From Actinomycetota bacterium (GTDB taxonomy: Bacteria > Actinomycetota > Actinomycetes > Streptosporangiales > Streptosporangiaceae): a stretch of 64,000 nt of DNA. The stretch is from positions 1-64,000 of the forward strand of contig DAHVAR010000179.1 of the NCBI GenBank assembly GCA_027314515.1, given 5' to 3'. Shown in pieces: positions 1 through 10,205 of the stretch. The notes under the pieces are model-generated. The model ran no database searches. It was not told the DNA's origin and saw only the letters and a program-made list of their open reading frames with translations. The position numbers and the translations under genes were made by a program. Each line of letters starts with the position of its first letter. The stretch's first letter is position 1.

Positions 1-13
1 CCGGATCACCGCC

Positions 14-1450
14 ATGGCCCGCGCGCTGAAGTCCTCCGGCGCCCACGGCAGCCTCGACCTGCTCCGCGCCCACATCTTCATCGGCCTGCTGCTCGGCACC
101 CTGCCGCTCATCCCCCCGCCCGCCGGCGGCCCGCCCGACCCTCAGCCCCCACCCCCCGACGACACCCCGCCCGGCCAGGCAGACGGTGACAGCCCAGCGA
201 GCACGACTGCCGACGACCCGCCCGGCAACGCCGGCCCCGCTGAGCAGCCAGATCACGACACCTCCGGCCAGACGCCCACCGACAGCGCCGCCCTGCCCGA
301 AGACGACGGCCCCGCGGGCATGCCCGCCGACTGCCCTGCCCGGCTCGAGGCCGACGGCACCAGCGGCCCGGCACCTGCCCGGCCCGCCGCTTCCGCGAAT
401 GACAACCTGCCCTGCTGCAGACCGGCCGACCTTGGGCAGCCGGAACGCAGCCAGGAACTTAACGCCGCTGACGACCTGCCAGCCCCAGCCGACGACCTGC
501 CGGGCTGGTGGCCCGACATCCCTGGTCCCGGCGACGCGGACGCACCGCCAGACATCGGCGACCCGCCCGACCCGCCCGGCGGGGCGGCCAGCCAGCCCGA
601 CGACGCCGACGACGACGGCCCGCAGCTGCCATGCCCGGACTGGCCGCCGCTGCCACCACAGCTGCCCGCGACATTCGAGCCAGCGACATCCACCGACGGC
701 GCAGCGCAAGCCAGGGCCGGGCTGCTGGACGTGGTCTTGCCCTGGTCATCGCTGGCCGGGCACGGCCGAGAGCCGGGCCTGCTGGGCCGCATCGGGCCAG
801 TGACCGGCAGGCAAGCACAGCAGCTAGTGATCCTCGCCGCCGCCAGCCCAGCCACCGAGTGGCGGGTCATCGTCACCGGCGACGACGGCCGGGCCATCGC
901 CGTCGAACGCGCCCGGCCGGGCTGGCACCCTCACAGCCGGCACGCTGACACGCACGTGACCGGAGTGGTGGGCCGCGTCACCGTGGCCATCCGTGCCAGC
1001 TGGCTCGCCACACCTCACGCGGGCCTCCGCGGCTGCCCGCCAGCCCTCTGCGAGGTCGCCGACATGATCCTGCGCGCCGCTGAACGAGCAGCCGCACGCG
1101 CCCGCGCCCAAGCCGACCTTGATGCCAGTGCTGGCGGTTGCGCGCACACCACGGCCTCGCCGTCCTACCGGCCGCCGCCGCGGCTCCGGGAGTTCATCGC
1201 GGCCAGGGACATCACCTGCCGGTTCGCCACCTGCGGGCAGCCCGCCTGGCGGACCGACATCGACCACACCCGGCCCTGGCACAAAGGCGGTCCCACCTGC
1301 CGCTGCAACCTCGGCGGATTCTGCCGAACTCATCACCAAGTCAAGCAACTGCCCGGCTGGCACATCGAACAGCCACAGCCAGGCACCTTCGGCTGGACCA
1401 CCCCGGCCGGCCGGAGCTACCAGGTCCAGCCGGACCAGTACCCGGTCTAG
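14..1450 (+). CDS. 13E12-repeat/DUF222-type protein with C-terminal HNH endonuclease domain (5' end may lie outside the window)
   Basis: C-terminal CRFATCGQPAWRTDIDHTRPWHKGGPTCRCNLGGFCRTHHQVK is a typical HNH core of this family; long Pro/Asp-rich low-complexity middle. Confidence 0.8.
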   Translation: MARALKSSGAHGSLDLLRAHIFIGLLLGTLPLIPPPAGGPPDPQPPPPDDTPPGQADGDSPASTTADDPPGNAGPAEQPDHDTSGQTPTDSAALPEDDGPAGMPADCPARLEADGTSGPAPARPAASANDNLPCCRPADLGQPERSQELNAADDLPAPADDLPGWWPDIPGPGDADAPPDIGDPPDPPGGAASQPDDADDDGPQLPCPDWPPLPPQLPATFEPATSTDGAAQARAGLLDVVLPWSSLAGHGREPGLLGRIGPVTGRQAQQLVILAAASPATEWRVIVTGDDGRAIAVERARPGWHPHSRHADTHVTGVVGRVTVAIRASWLATPHAGLRGCPPALCEVADMILRAAERAAARARAQADLDASAGGCAHTTASPSYRPPPRLREFIAARDITCRFATCGQPAWRTDIDHTRPWHKGGPTCRCNLGGFCRTHHQVKQLPGWHIEQPQPGTFGWTTPAGRSYQVQPDQYPV

Positions 1451-1490
1451 CCTGCACCGCGCACAGGGCGGCTAAGCGCACCGGCCGACG

Positions 1491-2474
1491 TCAAGATGCG
1501 GCACGTGCCAGGCACGGCAACCCGGCTGCCTGCAGGTCACCAGCGAGCGCATGGAGCTCGGCGGCCGGCACCTGAGTGAGCGGCGGCCGGACCGGACCGC
1601 CGGACATGCCGAGAAGCCCAGCCCAGGCCTTGATATAGGGGACCGGACTGCCGCGCCGGCGGGCCGCGTCGCCGTGCAGCCATCTGGCCGCGACCGCCCG
1701 CACCGGCTCCAGCGTCGCCGAGGTCTCGGCGGCCCGCGTCACGTCCCCGGCCAGCGCCTGCGCGGTGTACTCGCGCATCGGCCGCCAGCCGGGCACCTGG
1801 TAGAGATACGGCGCTGCCGAGGACATGAACACCCGCTGACCATGCTCGACGATGTTCTCCAGCCAGGTGCCCTCATTCGGTTCGCACACCAGGATCCGGT
1901 CCCCGACCTGCCGCAGCACCTCGAGGTAACGGGCATGGTCGCGGCCAACCTTGATGCCGCACACATTCTCGATGTCAGCGAGCCGATCGATCAGTTGCAG
2001 CGACAGACTGGCCCCGGCATACCGGGTGTCAAACAGCCAGATGCCGATACTGACGTTCCGGCACAGCCAGGAGAACCAGTCATAAAGCCCGTCGTCGTCC
2101 GCGCTCGGGTAGTACGGGTTGATTACTACGGCGAAGTCGGCACCCGCCGCCTCCGCGTGCCTGGTCAGCTCTATCGCCTCGGTCACGCTGTGATGGCCGG
2201 TGTGCGCGATGACCTGGCACTTGCCGCGCGCCGCGGCGACGACGGCAGCCACGAGCTGGCGGCGCTCCGCACCGCTTAGCGCCCAGAACTCGCTCATCAC
2301 CCCGGCGCAGAACACCCCGTCGACGCCGAGGTCGCCGGTAAGCCGTTCCATGTCCGCGCCGAGCGCCGCGGTGTCTAGCTGGCCGTCGCGATCGAACGGC
2401 GTCGTCGTGGCAGCCCACAGCCCGCTGAAGCGCTCCCGCGCCGCAGCCTTCGCCTCTGCTGGTGCGTAATCCAC
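1491..2474 (-). CDS. Dihydrodipicolinate synthase (DapA/NAL) family lyase/aldolase
   Basis: (beta/alpha)8 DHDPS-like sequence; NPYYPS (Tyr) and CGIKVGRD (Schiff-base Lys) motifs. Confidence 0.85.
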   Translation of the reverse strand: MDYAPAEAKAAARERFSGLWAATTTPFDRDGQLDTAALGADMERLTGDLGVDGVFCAGVMSEFWALSGAERRQLVAAVVAAARGKCQVIAHTGHHSVTEAIELTRHAEAAGADFAVVINPYYPSADDDGLYDWFSWLCRNVSIGIWLFDTRYAGASLSLQLIDRLADIENVCGIKVGRDHARYLEVLRQVGDRILVCEPNEGTWLENIVEHGQRVFMSSAAPYLYQVPGWRPMREYTAQALAGDVTRAAETSATLEPVRAVAARWLHGDAARRRGSPVPYIKAWAGLLGMSGGPVRPPLTQVPAAELHALAGDLQAAGLPCLARAAS

Positions 2475-2486
2475 TGGTGCCTCCGG

Positions 2487-3527
2487 TCAGAGCGTCTCCG
2501 CCAGCCAGTCCGCGACCGCCGGCCTGGCCTTGTACCAGACATTGTTCAGGATGTGCACGCCGTCGTCGAAGATCAGCGTCGTGACCGGGCCGCCGTACTC
2601 CGCCGCGACCTTCTCCGCCTGCGCTGGCGGTGAGGCGGCGTCGAGACCGCCGTACACCTGAAGCAGCGGCACCGTGGCCTGGCCCGCTGCGCCGGCCAGC
2701 GTGACCGACTCCATGACCGCCGCCGGATCCGGCCCGAGGTACTGGTACTGGCCCACCTTCGACAGCGGTTCCATGGTCTCGAACCGTCCGGCCGGCGTAT
2801 ACCAGCTCGAGATCGACACCACAGCGCTCACTCGGTCGTCGATAGCCGCAGTGCGGATGGCGAAGAGCCCGCCATAGGAGATGCCGCCCACCGCCAGGCG
2901 CCCGGTGTCCAGGTCCGGCCGGTCCGCCAGTACGTCGATGATGGCCTGAACCGCCCGCTCGTAGTCCGGCCGCAGCTTGCCCTGCAAGCTCACGCTGCCC
3001 TGGCCCGGCCCGTCGAACGCCGCGACGGCCATGCCCCTGGCGACGATGTAATCGCCGAGGTTGTACAGCTCCTCCTTGGTCGAGTCGGCACCGGGAAGCA
3101 ACAGCACGACCGGCGGCCGGGCCGGGACGGCCGGGATTCGCAGGTAGCCGTTCAGCGTCAGGTGCTCGAACGGCACGGTGAGGATCTCCATCGGCGGGTC
3201 CAGGTGCGGCGCCGCCTTCTCCCAGGCCGTGGCCATGCCGGCCAGCGCAGCGCGGAACTGGTCCTGGTCGTGCGAGAACATGAAGCTGGCCCAGTGGTAG
3301 AACAGGCCGGCCCGCAGATAGGCGTCGCCCGCGGTAAGGCGCCGCCCGGCCGCCAGTGCCTCGTCGCCGCGCTCGACATGGCGCTCGGCTTGCCGGCACC
3401 AGACGGCACACCACTGCTCGTAGTCGGTCACCTCCTCGCGTAGTTGCTCGAACTCGAAGGGCGAGACGTAGTTAGACAGGATCCGCCAGGTAAAGCGGCG
3501 GTACATCGACTCCAGCCGGTCGTCCAT
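2487..3527 (-). CDS. Alpha/beta hydrolase, 2,6-dihydropseudooxynicotine hydrolase-like
   Basis: GADSTKEE motif, GISYGG nucleophile elbow, N-terminal helical cap; paralogous to 18392..19456. Confidence 0.8.
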   Translation of the reverse strand: MDDRLESMYRRFTWRILSNYVSPFEFEQLREEVTDYEQWCAVWCRQAERHVERGDEALAAGRRLTAGDAYLRAGLFYHWASFMFSHDQDQFRAALAGMATAWEKAAPHLDPPMEILTVPFEHLTLNGYLRIPAVPARPPVVLLLPGADSTKEELYNLGDYIVARGMAVAAFDGPGQGSVSLQGKLRPDYERAVQAIIDVLADRPDLDTGRLAVGGISYGGLFAIRTAAIDDRVSAVVSISSWYTPAGRFETMEPLSKVGQYQYLGPDPAAVMESVTLAGAAGQATVPLLQVYGGLDAASPPAQAEKVAAEYGGPVTTLIFDDGVHILNNVWYKARPAVADWLAETL

Positions 3528-3536
3528 GGGCCTCCT

Positions 3537-4823
3537 TCAGCTTCCTGCTGCGATCGCGGCCGTACCGCTGGCCTGCCGGCCGGCCAGCCGCTGCTCCGCC
3601 TGATGCTCGCCAACCCGCAGAGTCATCAGGGCACTGGTGCCGTTCCCGTGTGTCATCGTGAGTGCGTCGCGGGCCAGCTTCTCGGCCGGGCAGCCTGCCA
3701 TGATCCCGCGGCCGCCGAACAGGAACAGTGCCTTCTGGGTGACCTCGATGGCCACTTCGGCCGTGTACACCCGCACTCCCCAGGACAGCTCGGGGTCGAA
3801 AGACGGTGCGTGCGAGTACTCCCACGCCGCCCGGAGCAGGAAGCTGCGAGCGGCGTCCAGCAAGATGCGCATCCGGCCGAGGTCGTGGGCGACAAGCTGG
3901 TGCCGGTGAATGGGCACGCCGCCCTGCACCCGGTCCAGTGACCAGTCCAGCGCCGCCTCGTAGGCGGACCTGGCGATGCCCAGGCACATCGCGCCGTTGG
4001 TGATGTTGGCGGCGATCAGTCCCCGCTCCGCGGCGGCATACCCGTCACCGACGGCGGTCATGGCATGATCCCCGCCGATGCGGCAGCCGGTGAACCACAC
4101 GTCGGACTGCGGCGACCCACGCTGGCCCAGCTTTGCGTACAGCGGCCCGGTCGCCACCCCCGGTGACGCGGCCGGGACAGCAAACATGGTCGCGCCGCGC
4201 CGGATTCCGGCGGCCGGGTCAGTCCGGGCGAGGACGAAGTACAGCGACGCGATGGGGCCATTGGTGATCATGGCCTTATGCCCGTCCAGCACCCAGTCGC
4301 CGCCATCCGGCCGCGCTCGCAGCATGGCGCCGTGGCCGGGCGCGTCATAGGGCAGCGCGTTGTCCGAGCCAGCCGCCGGCTCAGTGCTGGCGCTGGCCGG
4401 CACGAAGCGCTCGTCCTCGGCGATGCCCCGGACAACGAGGTCGCGGATCGGGGCGGGCATGCGCGGCACCAGGCGGGCGAAGCGCCAGTAATGCCGGAAG
4501 AAGTAGGCGACTGACACGTCGCCCGCCGCGAGTTCCTCGGCTACCAGGCACTGGATCACCATGTCCGCTCCTATCCCGCCAAGCTCGGGCGGGAGCGGCA
4601 GGGCCTTAAGGCCCAGTGCCGTGCCTTCTCGCATCAGGTCGAAGGGAAACTCTTCCGCGCTGGCAAGCTGCTCCAGGCGCGGCACGGCCGGCCGTACCAC
4701 GCGCTGGGCATAGTCCCTGGTCCTGTCCACCAGGTCCCGCTGACGGCTGGTGAGCTCGAAGTCCATCTCTGGCACTTTCGTCCGGGGCCGCGCCGCGGCC
4801 AGTGGGTCAGGCCGCGATGACAT
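3537..4823 (-). CDS. Acyl-CoA dehydrogenase family protein
   Basis: Full-length ACAD architecture (ITNGPIASLYFVLARTDP; GGRGIMAGCPAEKLARDALTMTHGNGT). Confidence 0.85.
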   Translation of the reverse strand: MSSRPDPLAAARPRTKVPEMDFELTSRQRDLVDRTRDYAQRVVRPAVPRLEQLASAEEFPFDLMREGTALGLKALPLPPELGGIGADMVIQCLVAEELAAGDVSVAYFFRHYWRFARLVPRMPAPIRDLVVRGIAEDERFVPASASTEPAAGSDNALPYDAPGHGAMLRARPDGGDWVLDGHKAMITNGPIASLYFVLARTDPAAGIRRGATMFAVPAASPGVATGPLYAKLGQRGSPQSDVWFTGCRIGGDHAMTAVGDGYAAAERGLIAANITNGAMCLGIARSAYEAALDWSLDRVQGGVPIHRHQLVAHDLGRMRILLDAARSFLLRAAWEYSHAPSFDPELSWGVRVYTAEVAIEVTQKALFLFGGRGIMAGCPAEKLARDALTMTHGNGTSALMTLRVGEHQAEQRLAGRQASGTAAIAAGS

Positions 4824-4883
4824 CCTCGATGGGGTCGGGCAACTCGTGCACCGGGACCGCCGCCGGTCTCACCGCCGCCGGTC

Positions 4884-5630
4884 TCACCGGCCCCGGTCCC
4901 CCGCCGGGACTTCGCCTTCCTCGATGGTGCCGCCCAGGTACAGCGCCCGCATCTGCGGGTTCGCCAGGATCTCCGCGCCGGTGCCCTCCAGCCGTACCCG
5001 GCCTGTCTCTATCACCACGCCGTGGTCGGCCAGGCCAAGCCCGACGCGCACGTTCTGCTCCACCAGCAGGATCGTCCGGCCGTTGTCGCGCATCTGCCTG
5101 ATGCTGTCGTACATCATGGCGGCAGCCCGCGGCTCGAGGCCCATCGAAGGCTCGTCCAGTACCACCAGGGCGGGGTCCAGCATCAGCGCGCGGGCGAACT
5201 CCACCATCCGCTGCTGCCCGCCGGACAGCTGCCCGGCTCGCTCGCCCGCCCGCTCGCCCACGATCGGGAACTGCTCGGTCACCGTCGCGATGCGCGCGCG
5301 CACCGCGCTCGCGTCTCGCAGCAGGAAGCCGCCGAGCTCGACGTTCTCCCGGACGGTCAGCTCGGGAAACAGGTTCCTCGACTGCATGACCTGGACGATG
5401 CCGCACCCGAGGATCTTGCGCGGCGTGGCGCCGCCGATCTCGGCGCCGCGGAAGGTAACGCTGCCGACCCGCGGCCGGAGCAACCCGCTGACGACCTTGA
5501 GCAGAGTCGACTTCCCGGCACCGTTGGGGCCGACCACGCAGGTGATGGAACCGTCCTGCACGGTCAGGTTCACTCCGCGCAGGACGTCACCGCTGCCGTA
5601 ACCGGCGAACAGGCCGGAGATGGTCAGCAT
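4884..5630 (-). CDS. livF: Branched-chain amino acid-type ABC transporter ATP-binding protein (LivF type)
   Basis: Walker A GPNGAGKST, signature LSGGQQRMVE, Walker B LVVLDEPS; LivF-like order in operon. Confidence 0.9.
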   Translation of the reverse strand: MLTISGLFAGYGSGDVLRGVNLTVQDGSITCVVGPNGAGKSTLLKVVSGLLRPRVGSVTFRGAEIGGATPRKILGCGIVQVMQSRNLFPELTVRENVELGGFLLRDASAVRARIATVTEQFPIVGERAGERAGQLSGGQQRMVEFARALMLDPALVVLDEPSMGLEPRAAAMMYDSIRQMRDNGRTILLVEQNVRVGLGLADHGVVIETGRVRLEGTGAEILANPQMRALYLGGTIEEGEVPAGDRGR

Positions 5631-5631
5631 G

Positions 5632-6381
5632 TCAGCCCGCCTCTCTCATGTCGCTGCCCAGGTAAGCCTCGAGGACGTCAGGGTTGGCCCGCACTTCCTC
5701 GGGCGCACCAGCGGTCAGGGCGCAGCCCTGATGCATGACCAGCACCCGGTCACACAGGCCCATGACGAACTCCATGTCGTGCTCCACGATCACGAATGTG
5801 ATGCCCTCTTTGTTCAGCGCCCGGATGCGGTCTGCCAGACCTCGCAGCAGCGTCGGGTTCACTCCGCCAGCCGGCTCGTCCAGCAGCATGACCGAAGGCC
5901 TGGCAACCGTGATGAACGCGAACTCCAGCAGCTTCTGCTGGCCGTAAGACAACCCGCCGGCCGGCTCCTCCGCCAGCGGGGTAAGCCCGACGAATTCCAG
6001 CACCTCCATCGCGCGGCTGCGCTCCGCGGCGGACTTCCAGGACCGTAGCTGCGCGGCGAAACCCCGCCGCTGGGTGGCGACGTGCAGGTTCTCCAGGACC
6101 GTCAGCCGCGGGAAGATGCGGGTGATCTGGAAGGTCCGCCCGAGCCCCAGCGCGAATACCTGGTCAGCCCTGGCATTGGTGATGTCCTTCCCGCGCAGCG
6201 TGACCTGCCCGGCGTCCGCGGTCTCATACCCGCTGATGACGTTGAACAACGTGGTCTTGCCGGAACCGTTCGGCCCGATCAGGCCGTTGATCGCGCCTTC
6301 CTCGAAGGTCATCGTGCAGCCGGCTAGCGCCTGGATGCCGCCGTATGACTTCCTGACGTCGGACACCTGGAGGATGCTCAC
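5632..6381 (-). CDS. livG: Branched-chain amino acid-type ABC transporter ATP-binding protein (LivG type)
   Basis: Part of the longer ORF 5632..7563; real start likely GTG at 6381 (VSILQVSDVRKSYGG), overlapping livM by 4 nt; Walker A GPNGSGKTT. Confidence 0.85.
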   Translation of the reverse strand: MSILQVSDVRKSYGGIQALAGCTMTFEEGAINGLIGPNGSGKTTLFNVISGYETADAGQVTLRGKDITNARADQVFALGLGRTFQITRIFPRLTVLENLHVATQRRGFAAQLRSWKSAAERSRAMEVLEFVGLTPLAEEPAGGLSYGQQKLLEFAFITVARPSVMLLDEPAGGVNPTLLRGLADRIRALNKEGITFVIVEHDMEFVMGLCDRVLVMHQGCALTAGAPEEVRANPDVLEAYLGSDMREAG

Positions 6382-7556
6382 CGTGCTACCTCGTCTCCGC
6401 CCGCCTGGGGCACCGCTGCGGTCGCCGGCGGTGCCTCGGGCGGTCCGGCTGCCGGTGACTGGACCGCAGATGACTGGACCGCAGATGACTGGACCGCCAG
6501 TGCCGGGACAGCCCGCGAACGGGCCGCCGCCCGCCGCCGCGCTACCAGCACGCGCCGCCACAGCTGGGTCACGCTCGGCGCGATCCCGGCCGGCAGCAGC
6601 CGCAGGATCAGAATGAACAGGACACCGTAGGCGATCAGATACAGATTCGCGTTGCCGAACTGGAGATAGAAGTACTGCTGCAGCGGTATCAGCAGCAGCG
6701 CCCCGATGACCGGGCCGGACAGCGTGCCGATACCGCCGACGAAGACCAGCACCGCGACGGCGAGGTCGAAGGTCGGATCGAAGCCGAACTGCGGGTAGAC
6801 CGAGCCGATGAACGGCGCGTAGAGCCCGCCGGCGACGCCGACGAAGAACGCCGATATGGCGTAGGCGATCAGCTTGGTCCGGGCGGCGTTGATGCCGAGC
6901 CCTCTGGCGCGGTCCTCGTCGTCGCGGATCGACAGCAAGCCGAGGCCGTACTTGGACCTGCGGACCCACCAGGACGCTGCGCACGCCACGACGGCAGCGA
7001 CCAGGCCGACGTAGTAGAAGGGCTCGTTGAAGTAGCTCCCCTGCCACGTCGGGAACGACATCTCCAGGCCGCCCGACCCGTTCGTCCAGGACACCAGGTT
7101 GAACGCCAGCAACTGGAGGATGAACATGACCGCGACGGTCAGGATGATGAAGGTGTGCCTGCGAACCCGCAGCACCACATAGCCGATGGGTACCGCCGCC
7201 ACCGCACAAACCAGGCCTGCCACCGGAAGCAGGCCGAAGGTATCCCAGCCTGCCGGGACTTTCGCGTGCATGGCCAGCAGCGCCACCGTGTACTGACCGA
7301 TGCCGTAGTAGGCGGCGTGCCCGATCGAGATGTATCCGGAGTACCCGGAGAAGATGTTCCACCCGATCGCGGCGACCAGGAAGATCATCGTGATCACCGC
7401 GATGGACGTGACTGCCGGGTTCGGGAAGAGCAGCGGGAACACGGCCAGGAAGACCAGCAGCAGGCCGGTGCCCGTCCACCGGATCTGTCTGGGCGGCTCG
7501 TACGGGATGTGCTCGGGAGCGGCTGCGCCCGTCGGTGTCACGTCGATCGCAGTCAC
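6378..7556 (-). CDS. livM: Branched-chain amino acid-type ABC transporter permease (LivM type)
   Basis: Multi-TM; SGYSGYISIGHAAYYGIGQY motif; Ala/Val/Ser repeat tail. Confidence 0.9.
   Translation of the reverse strand: MTAIDVTPTGAAAPEHIPYEPPRQIRWTGTGLLLVFLAVFPLLFPNPAVTSIAVITMIFLVAAIGWNIFSGYSGYISIGHAAYYGIGQYTVALLAMHAKVPAGWDTFGLLPVAGLVCAVAAVPIGYVVLRVRRHTFIILTVAVMFILQLLAFNLVSWTNGSGGLEMSFPTWQGSYFNEPFYYVGLVAAVVACAASWWVRRSKYGLGLLSIRDDEDRARGLGINAARTKLIAYAISAFFVGVAGGLYAPFIGSVYPQFGFDPTFDLAVAVLVFVGGIGTLSGPVIGALLLIPLQQYFYLQFGNANLYLIAYGVLFILILRLLPAGIAPSVTQLWRRVLVARRRAAARSRAVPALAVQSSAVQSSAVQSPAAGPPEAPPATAAVPQAGGDEVAR
6457..6501. repeat. Three 15-bp in-frame repeats in livM tail (VQSSA)
   Basis: GACTGGACCGCAGAT x3, read directly. 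Confidence 0.9.
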
Positions 7557-8425
7557 TGCGCACGCACCGCCTTCCGGCCGAGCAGGCCTTGCGGCCGCAC
7601 CAGCAGGATCAGGATGAGGATCACGTAGAAGGTTGTCTGGCCCCAGGTAGGCGACCAGACCACCGCGACCACGTCCTGGATGACCAGCATGAGCACGGAC
7701 GCGATCAGCGCGCCGCTGAGGCTGCCGAAGCCGCCGAAGATGACGATCGCCAGCAGCCGGGAGATGAGGTCGTAGGAACTGGCCGCGTCGAAGGAGTTGG
7801 TGAGACCGAACACCATCCCCCCCGCCGCGGCCATTGCCACTCCGATGCCGAGGGTGTACGCGGACACCCAGTCGGTGTTGATGCCGACCAGCCGCGCCGC
7901 CGTCGGGTTCTGCATGGATGCTCGCAGGCTGCGGCCGAACCTGGTCCGGTAAAGCAGGTAGTAGACGCCGGCCAGCAGCACCACGCTCATCAGGAATGCG
8001 TAGACGTAGATGTCCGGGAAGATGAGCGAGCCGACAGTGAACGAGTTGTTGACATAGGGAGTGCTGATCTGGACCAGGTTGCTGGTGAAGACCAGGTCGA
8101 GGATTCCTTCCGCGATCGTGCCCACGGCGAACATCACCAGGAGCGACATGATTACGCGGTCTTGCTTGATCGGCCTGATCATAGACCAGTACACGGCGAT
8201 GCCGATCAGGAACATCCCCGGCATGGTGATCACCAGGCTGAGGAAGGGGTCGATGCTCAGGTGCGTGAAGAGCGCATAGCTCAGGTACGCACCAAGGACG
8301 ACCATTATCCCCTGCGCGAAGTTGACTATCTCCATCACGCCGAACACGAGCGTGAGGCCACCAGCCATCAGCGCGTAAAACCCTCCGACCAGGATTCCAT
8401 CAATGATGGCCTGGAGAACCAGCAT
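7553..8425 (-). CDS. livH: Branched-chain amino acid-type ABC transporter permease (LivH type)
   Basis: Multi-TM; DGILVGGFYALMAGGLTLVFGVMEIVNFAQG motif. Confidence 0.9.
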   Translation of the reverse strand: MLVLQAIIDGILVGGFYALMAGGLTLVFGVMEIVNFAQGIMVVLGAYLSYALFTHLSIDPFLSLVITMPGMFLIGIAVYWSMIRPIKQDRVIMSLLVMFAVGTIAEGILDLVFTSNLVQISTPYVNNSFTVGSLIFPDIYVYAFLMSVVLLAGVYYLLYRTRFGRSLRASMQNPTAARLVGINTDWVSAYTLGIGVAMAAAGGMVFGLTNSFDAASSYDLISRLLAIVIFGGFGSLSGALIASVLMLVIQDVVAVVWSPTWGQTTFYVILILILLVRPQGLLGRKAVRAQ

Positions 8426-8493
8426 CTGAAACGCTCCCTAGGTTTCTATGTCCTCGCCACGCCGGCTTCGCTCACCTTCCGCGGACTAGGCCG

Positions 8494-9762
8494 TCAGCCG
8501 CCCGCGCCCCAGGCCGGCTTCACAGCGAGGATCGGTACCGGGTGACCCACGCCGGCCGGCAGGACGTCCTCGAGAGTGCCATGCTGCCACTGGAACACGA
8601 AGGGAGTGGCCGCGCTGTTCTCGCCGTCAGGCAGGAACTTGACCGGGCCCTGAACGCTCTGGAACATGGCACCGGAGTGCAGGTAGTGCTCCAGGGCGGA
8701 GTTGCTCGTGCTCTTGATGTGATCGACCGCCTGGGTGAGCACCTGGCCGGCGGAGAAGGCTTCGGCCACGTCGGCGCTGATGTTGTTAGCGGTACCGCCG
8801 AACATCTTGATGTAGAGCGACACCATGGCGGAGTTCTGGTAGTAGGTCGAGCCGGGGAACCAGGTGTTCGGCACCATGATGCCGCCGGTGTTGTTGGCGC
8901 CCACCGCCTTGACGAACGCCGTGCCCTGGTCCGGCCCGGACGCCTCGATCAGGACCTTCGGGCTGTACCTGTCCTGGATGAAGTCCTGGATGAACGCGTA
9001 GCCGTCGGGCGGCATCGTGCCGAGCACCACGACCGGGGCCTTCGACGCGGCGATCACGGATGCGATCGGCGTGTAGTCGGTGGTCTCCAGCGGGTACAGC
9101 TTGTAGACGACGCTGGTGAAGCCGTGCGCGCTCAGGTAGGCGCGCGCGCCGTCCAGCATCGGCTGCAGGAACGGGTCGGTCATCGAGGCGTACGCGACGT
9201 CCTCCGGCTTGTGCGTGGCTACCAGCCACTTGGCGAACGTGATCAACTGATACTTCGCCGAGGCGCTGACGTCGAAGACATTGTGCAGGCCCTGCTGGAA
9301 CACCGACGGGCCACCGCCGATGGCCTCGATCATCACGTAGCCGTACCGGTTCGCGATCACTGATGAGGGCTTGGTCAGCAGGGTGGAGTAAGGGCCGAGC
9401 ACGAAGTTGACGTGATTGACGGTGATGAGCTTCTGGTAGTTGGTGACGACCTGCGTCGGGCTCGACCCGTCCGACAGGAAGTCCATCTGGATCTTCCGGC
9501 CGAGGATGCCGCCGTGTGCGTTCTGGAAGGCCGCCCAGGTCTCATAACCCTGCTTAGTCGCCAGGCCGTCGCCGGAGAAGTCACCGGACAGCGAGACCGA
9601 GACGCCGATTGTGATCGGCCCGTGGGAGGTCCCGGAGGAGCTCGGGGACGACCCGCATGCCGCGGCCGCTAGCGCTAGCACTGCCGCTCCCGCGGTCCAC
9701 CAGCCGGCGCTGCGGCTTCTGCGTCCCGGGACATGCCTTCTATCGAGTTTCATGGCAAACAA
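8494..9762 (-). CDS. livK: ABC transporter substrate-binding lipoprotein (LivK-like)
   Basis: Lipobox ALAAAACGSS; ITIGVSVSLSGDFSGDG periplasmic-binding start; heads the liv operon (start may be ATG 9753). Confidence 0.85.
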   Translation of the reverse strand: MFAMKLDRRHVPGRRSRSAGWWTAGAAVLALAAAACGSSPSSSGTSHGPITIGVSVSLSGDFSGDGLATKQGYETWAAFQNAHGGILGRKIQMDFLSDGSSPTQVVTNYQKLITVNHVNFVLGPYSTLLTKPSSVIANRYGYVMIEAIGGGPSVFQQGLHNVFDVSASAKYQLITFAKWLVATHKPEDVAYASMTDPFLQPMLDGARAYLSAHGFTSVVYKLYPLETTDYTPIASVIAASKAPVVVLGTMPPDGYAFIQDFIQDRYSPKVLIEASGPDQGTAFVKAVGANNTGGIMVPNTWFPGSTYYQNSAMVSLYIKMFGGTANNISADVAEAFSAGQVLTQAVDHIKSTSNSALEHYLHSGAMFQSVQGPVKFLPDGENSAATPFVFQWQHGTLEDVLPAGVGHPVPILAVKPAWGAGG

Positions 9763-9975
9763 TCAACCTCCTGATTCGGGCGCCGGCCAGGCCGGCCGGC
9801 CGCCTTTTCGGCTCACCGGCCGGCACAGGTCATCTGCCGCGCAGGAGCCGTTTCCTCTCGCTGCCGGGCGCTGGCATAACTGGCCTGCCAGGGCCGCCAG
9901 CACACTGTTCGCCCCAGTCGGCGCCATTGCCGCTGGCCTCGCGAATGCCGTAATCGCTGTATGAAATGGATGTAA

Positions 9976-9989
9976 CACAAACGATTGCA
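9976..9989. promoter_or_regulatory. LacI-type operator-like site, CACAAACGATTGCA
   Basis: 12/14 match to TGCAAACGnTTGCA consensus built from this window; between livK (-) and the CocE-type gene (+). Confidence 0.5.
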
Positions 9990-10139
9990 GTCATGCTACG
10001 GTCCGGGTATCAGGGTGTCAACGCTTCACCGTGCATGCCTGACAACGCCGGGCCTGCGGCTGGCGCGCGAGGGCCGGTTTAACGACCGCCGCGGCGAATG
10101 GCGGGCGTTCGCACGGGCCTGGCTCGCCTTACTGGCTAG

Positions 10140-10153
10140 TGCAAACATTTGCC
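10140..10153. promoter_or_regulatory. LacI-type operator-like site, TGCAAACATTTGCC
   Basis: Near-palindrome upstream of the CocE-type gene at 10206; 12/14 to consensus. Confidence 0.5.
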
Positions 10154-10205
10154 ATACTCCCGGCCGGAGCCGCCGGGAGCAGGCACCGGCGACAAGGAGC
10201 CCGGC

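Noticed and set aside
5632-7563. Single 643-aa ORF spanning livG and livM region
   Set aside because: N-terminal part is out-of-frame livM translation; only the C-terminal 249 aa from GTG 6381 is LivG, so it is not a fusion protein.
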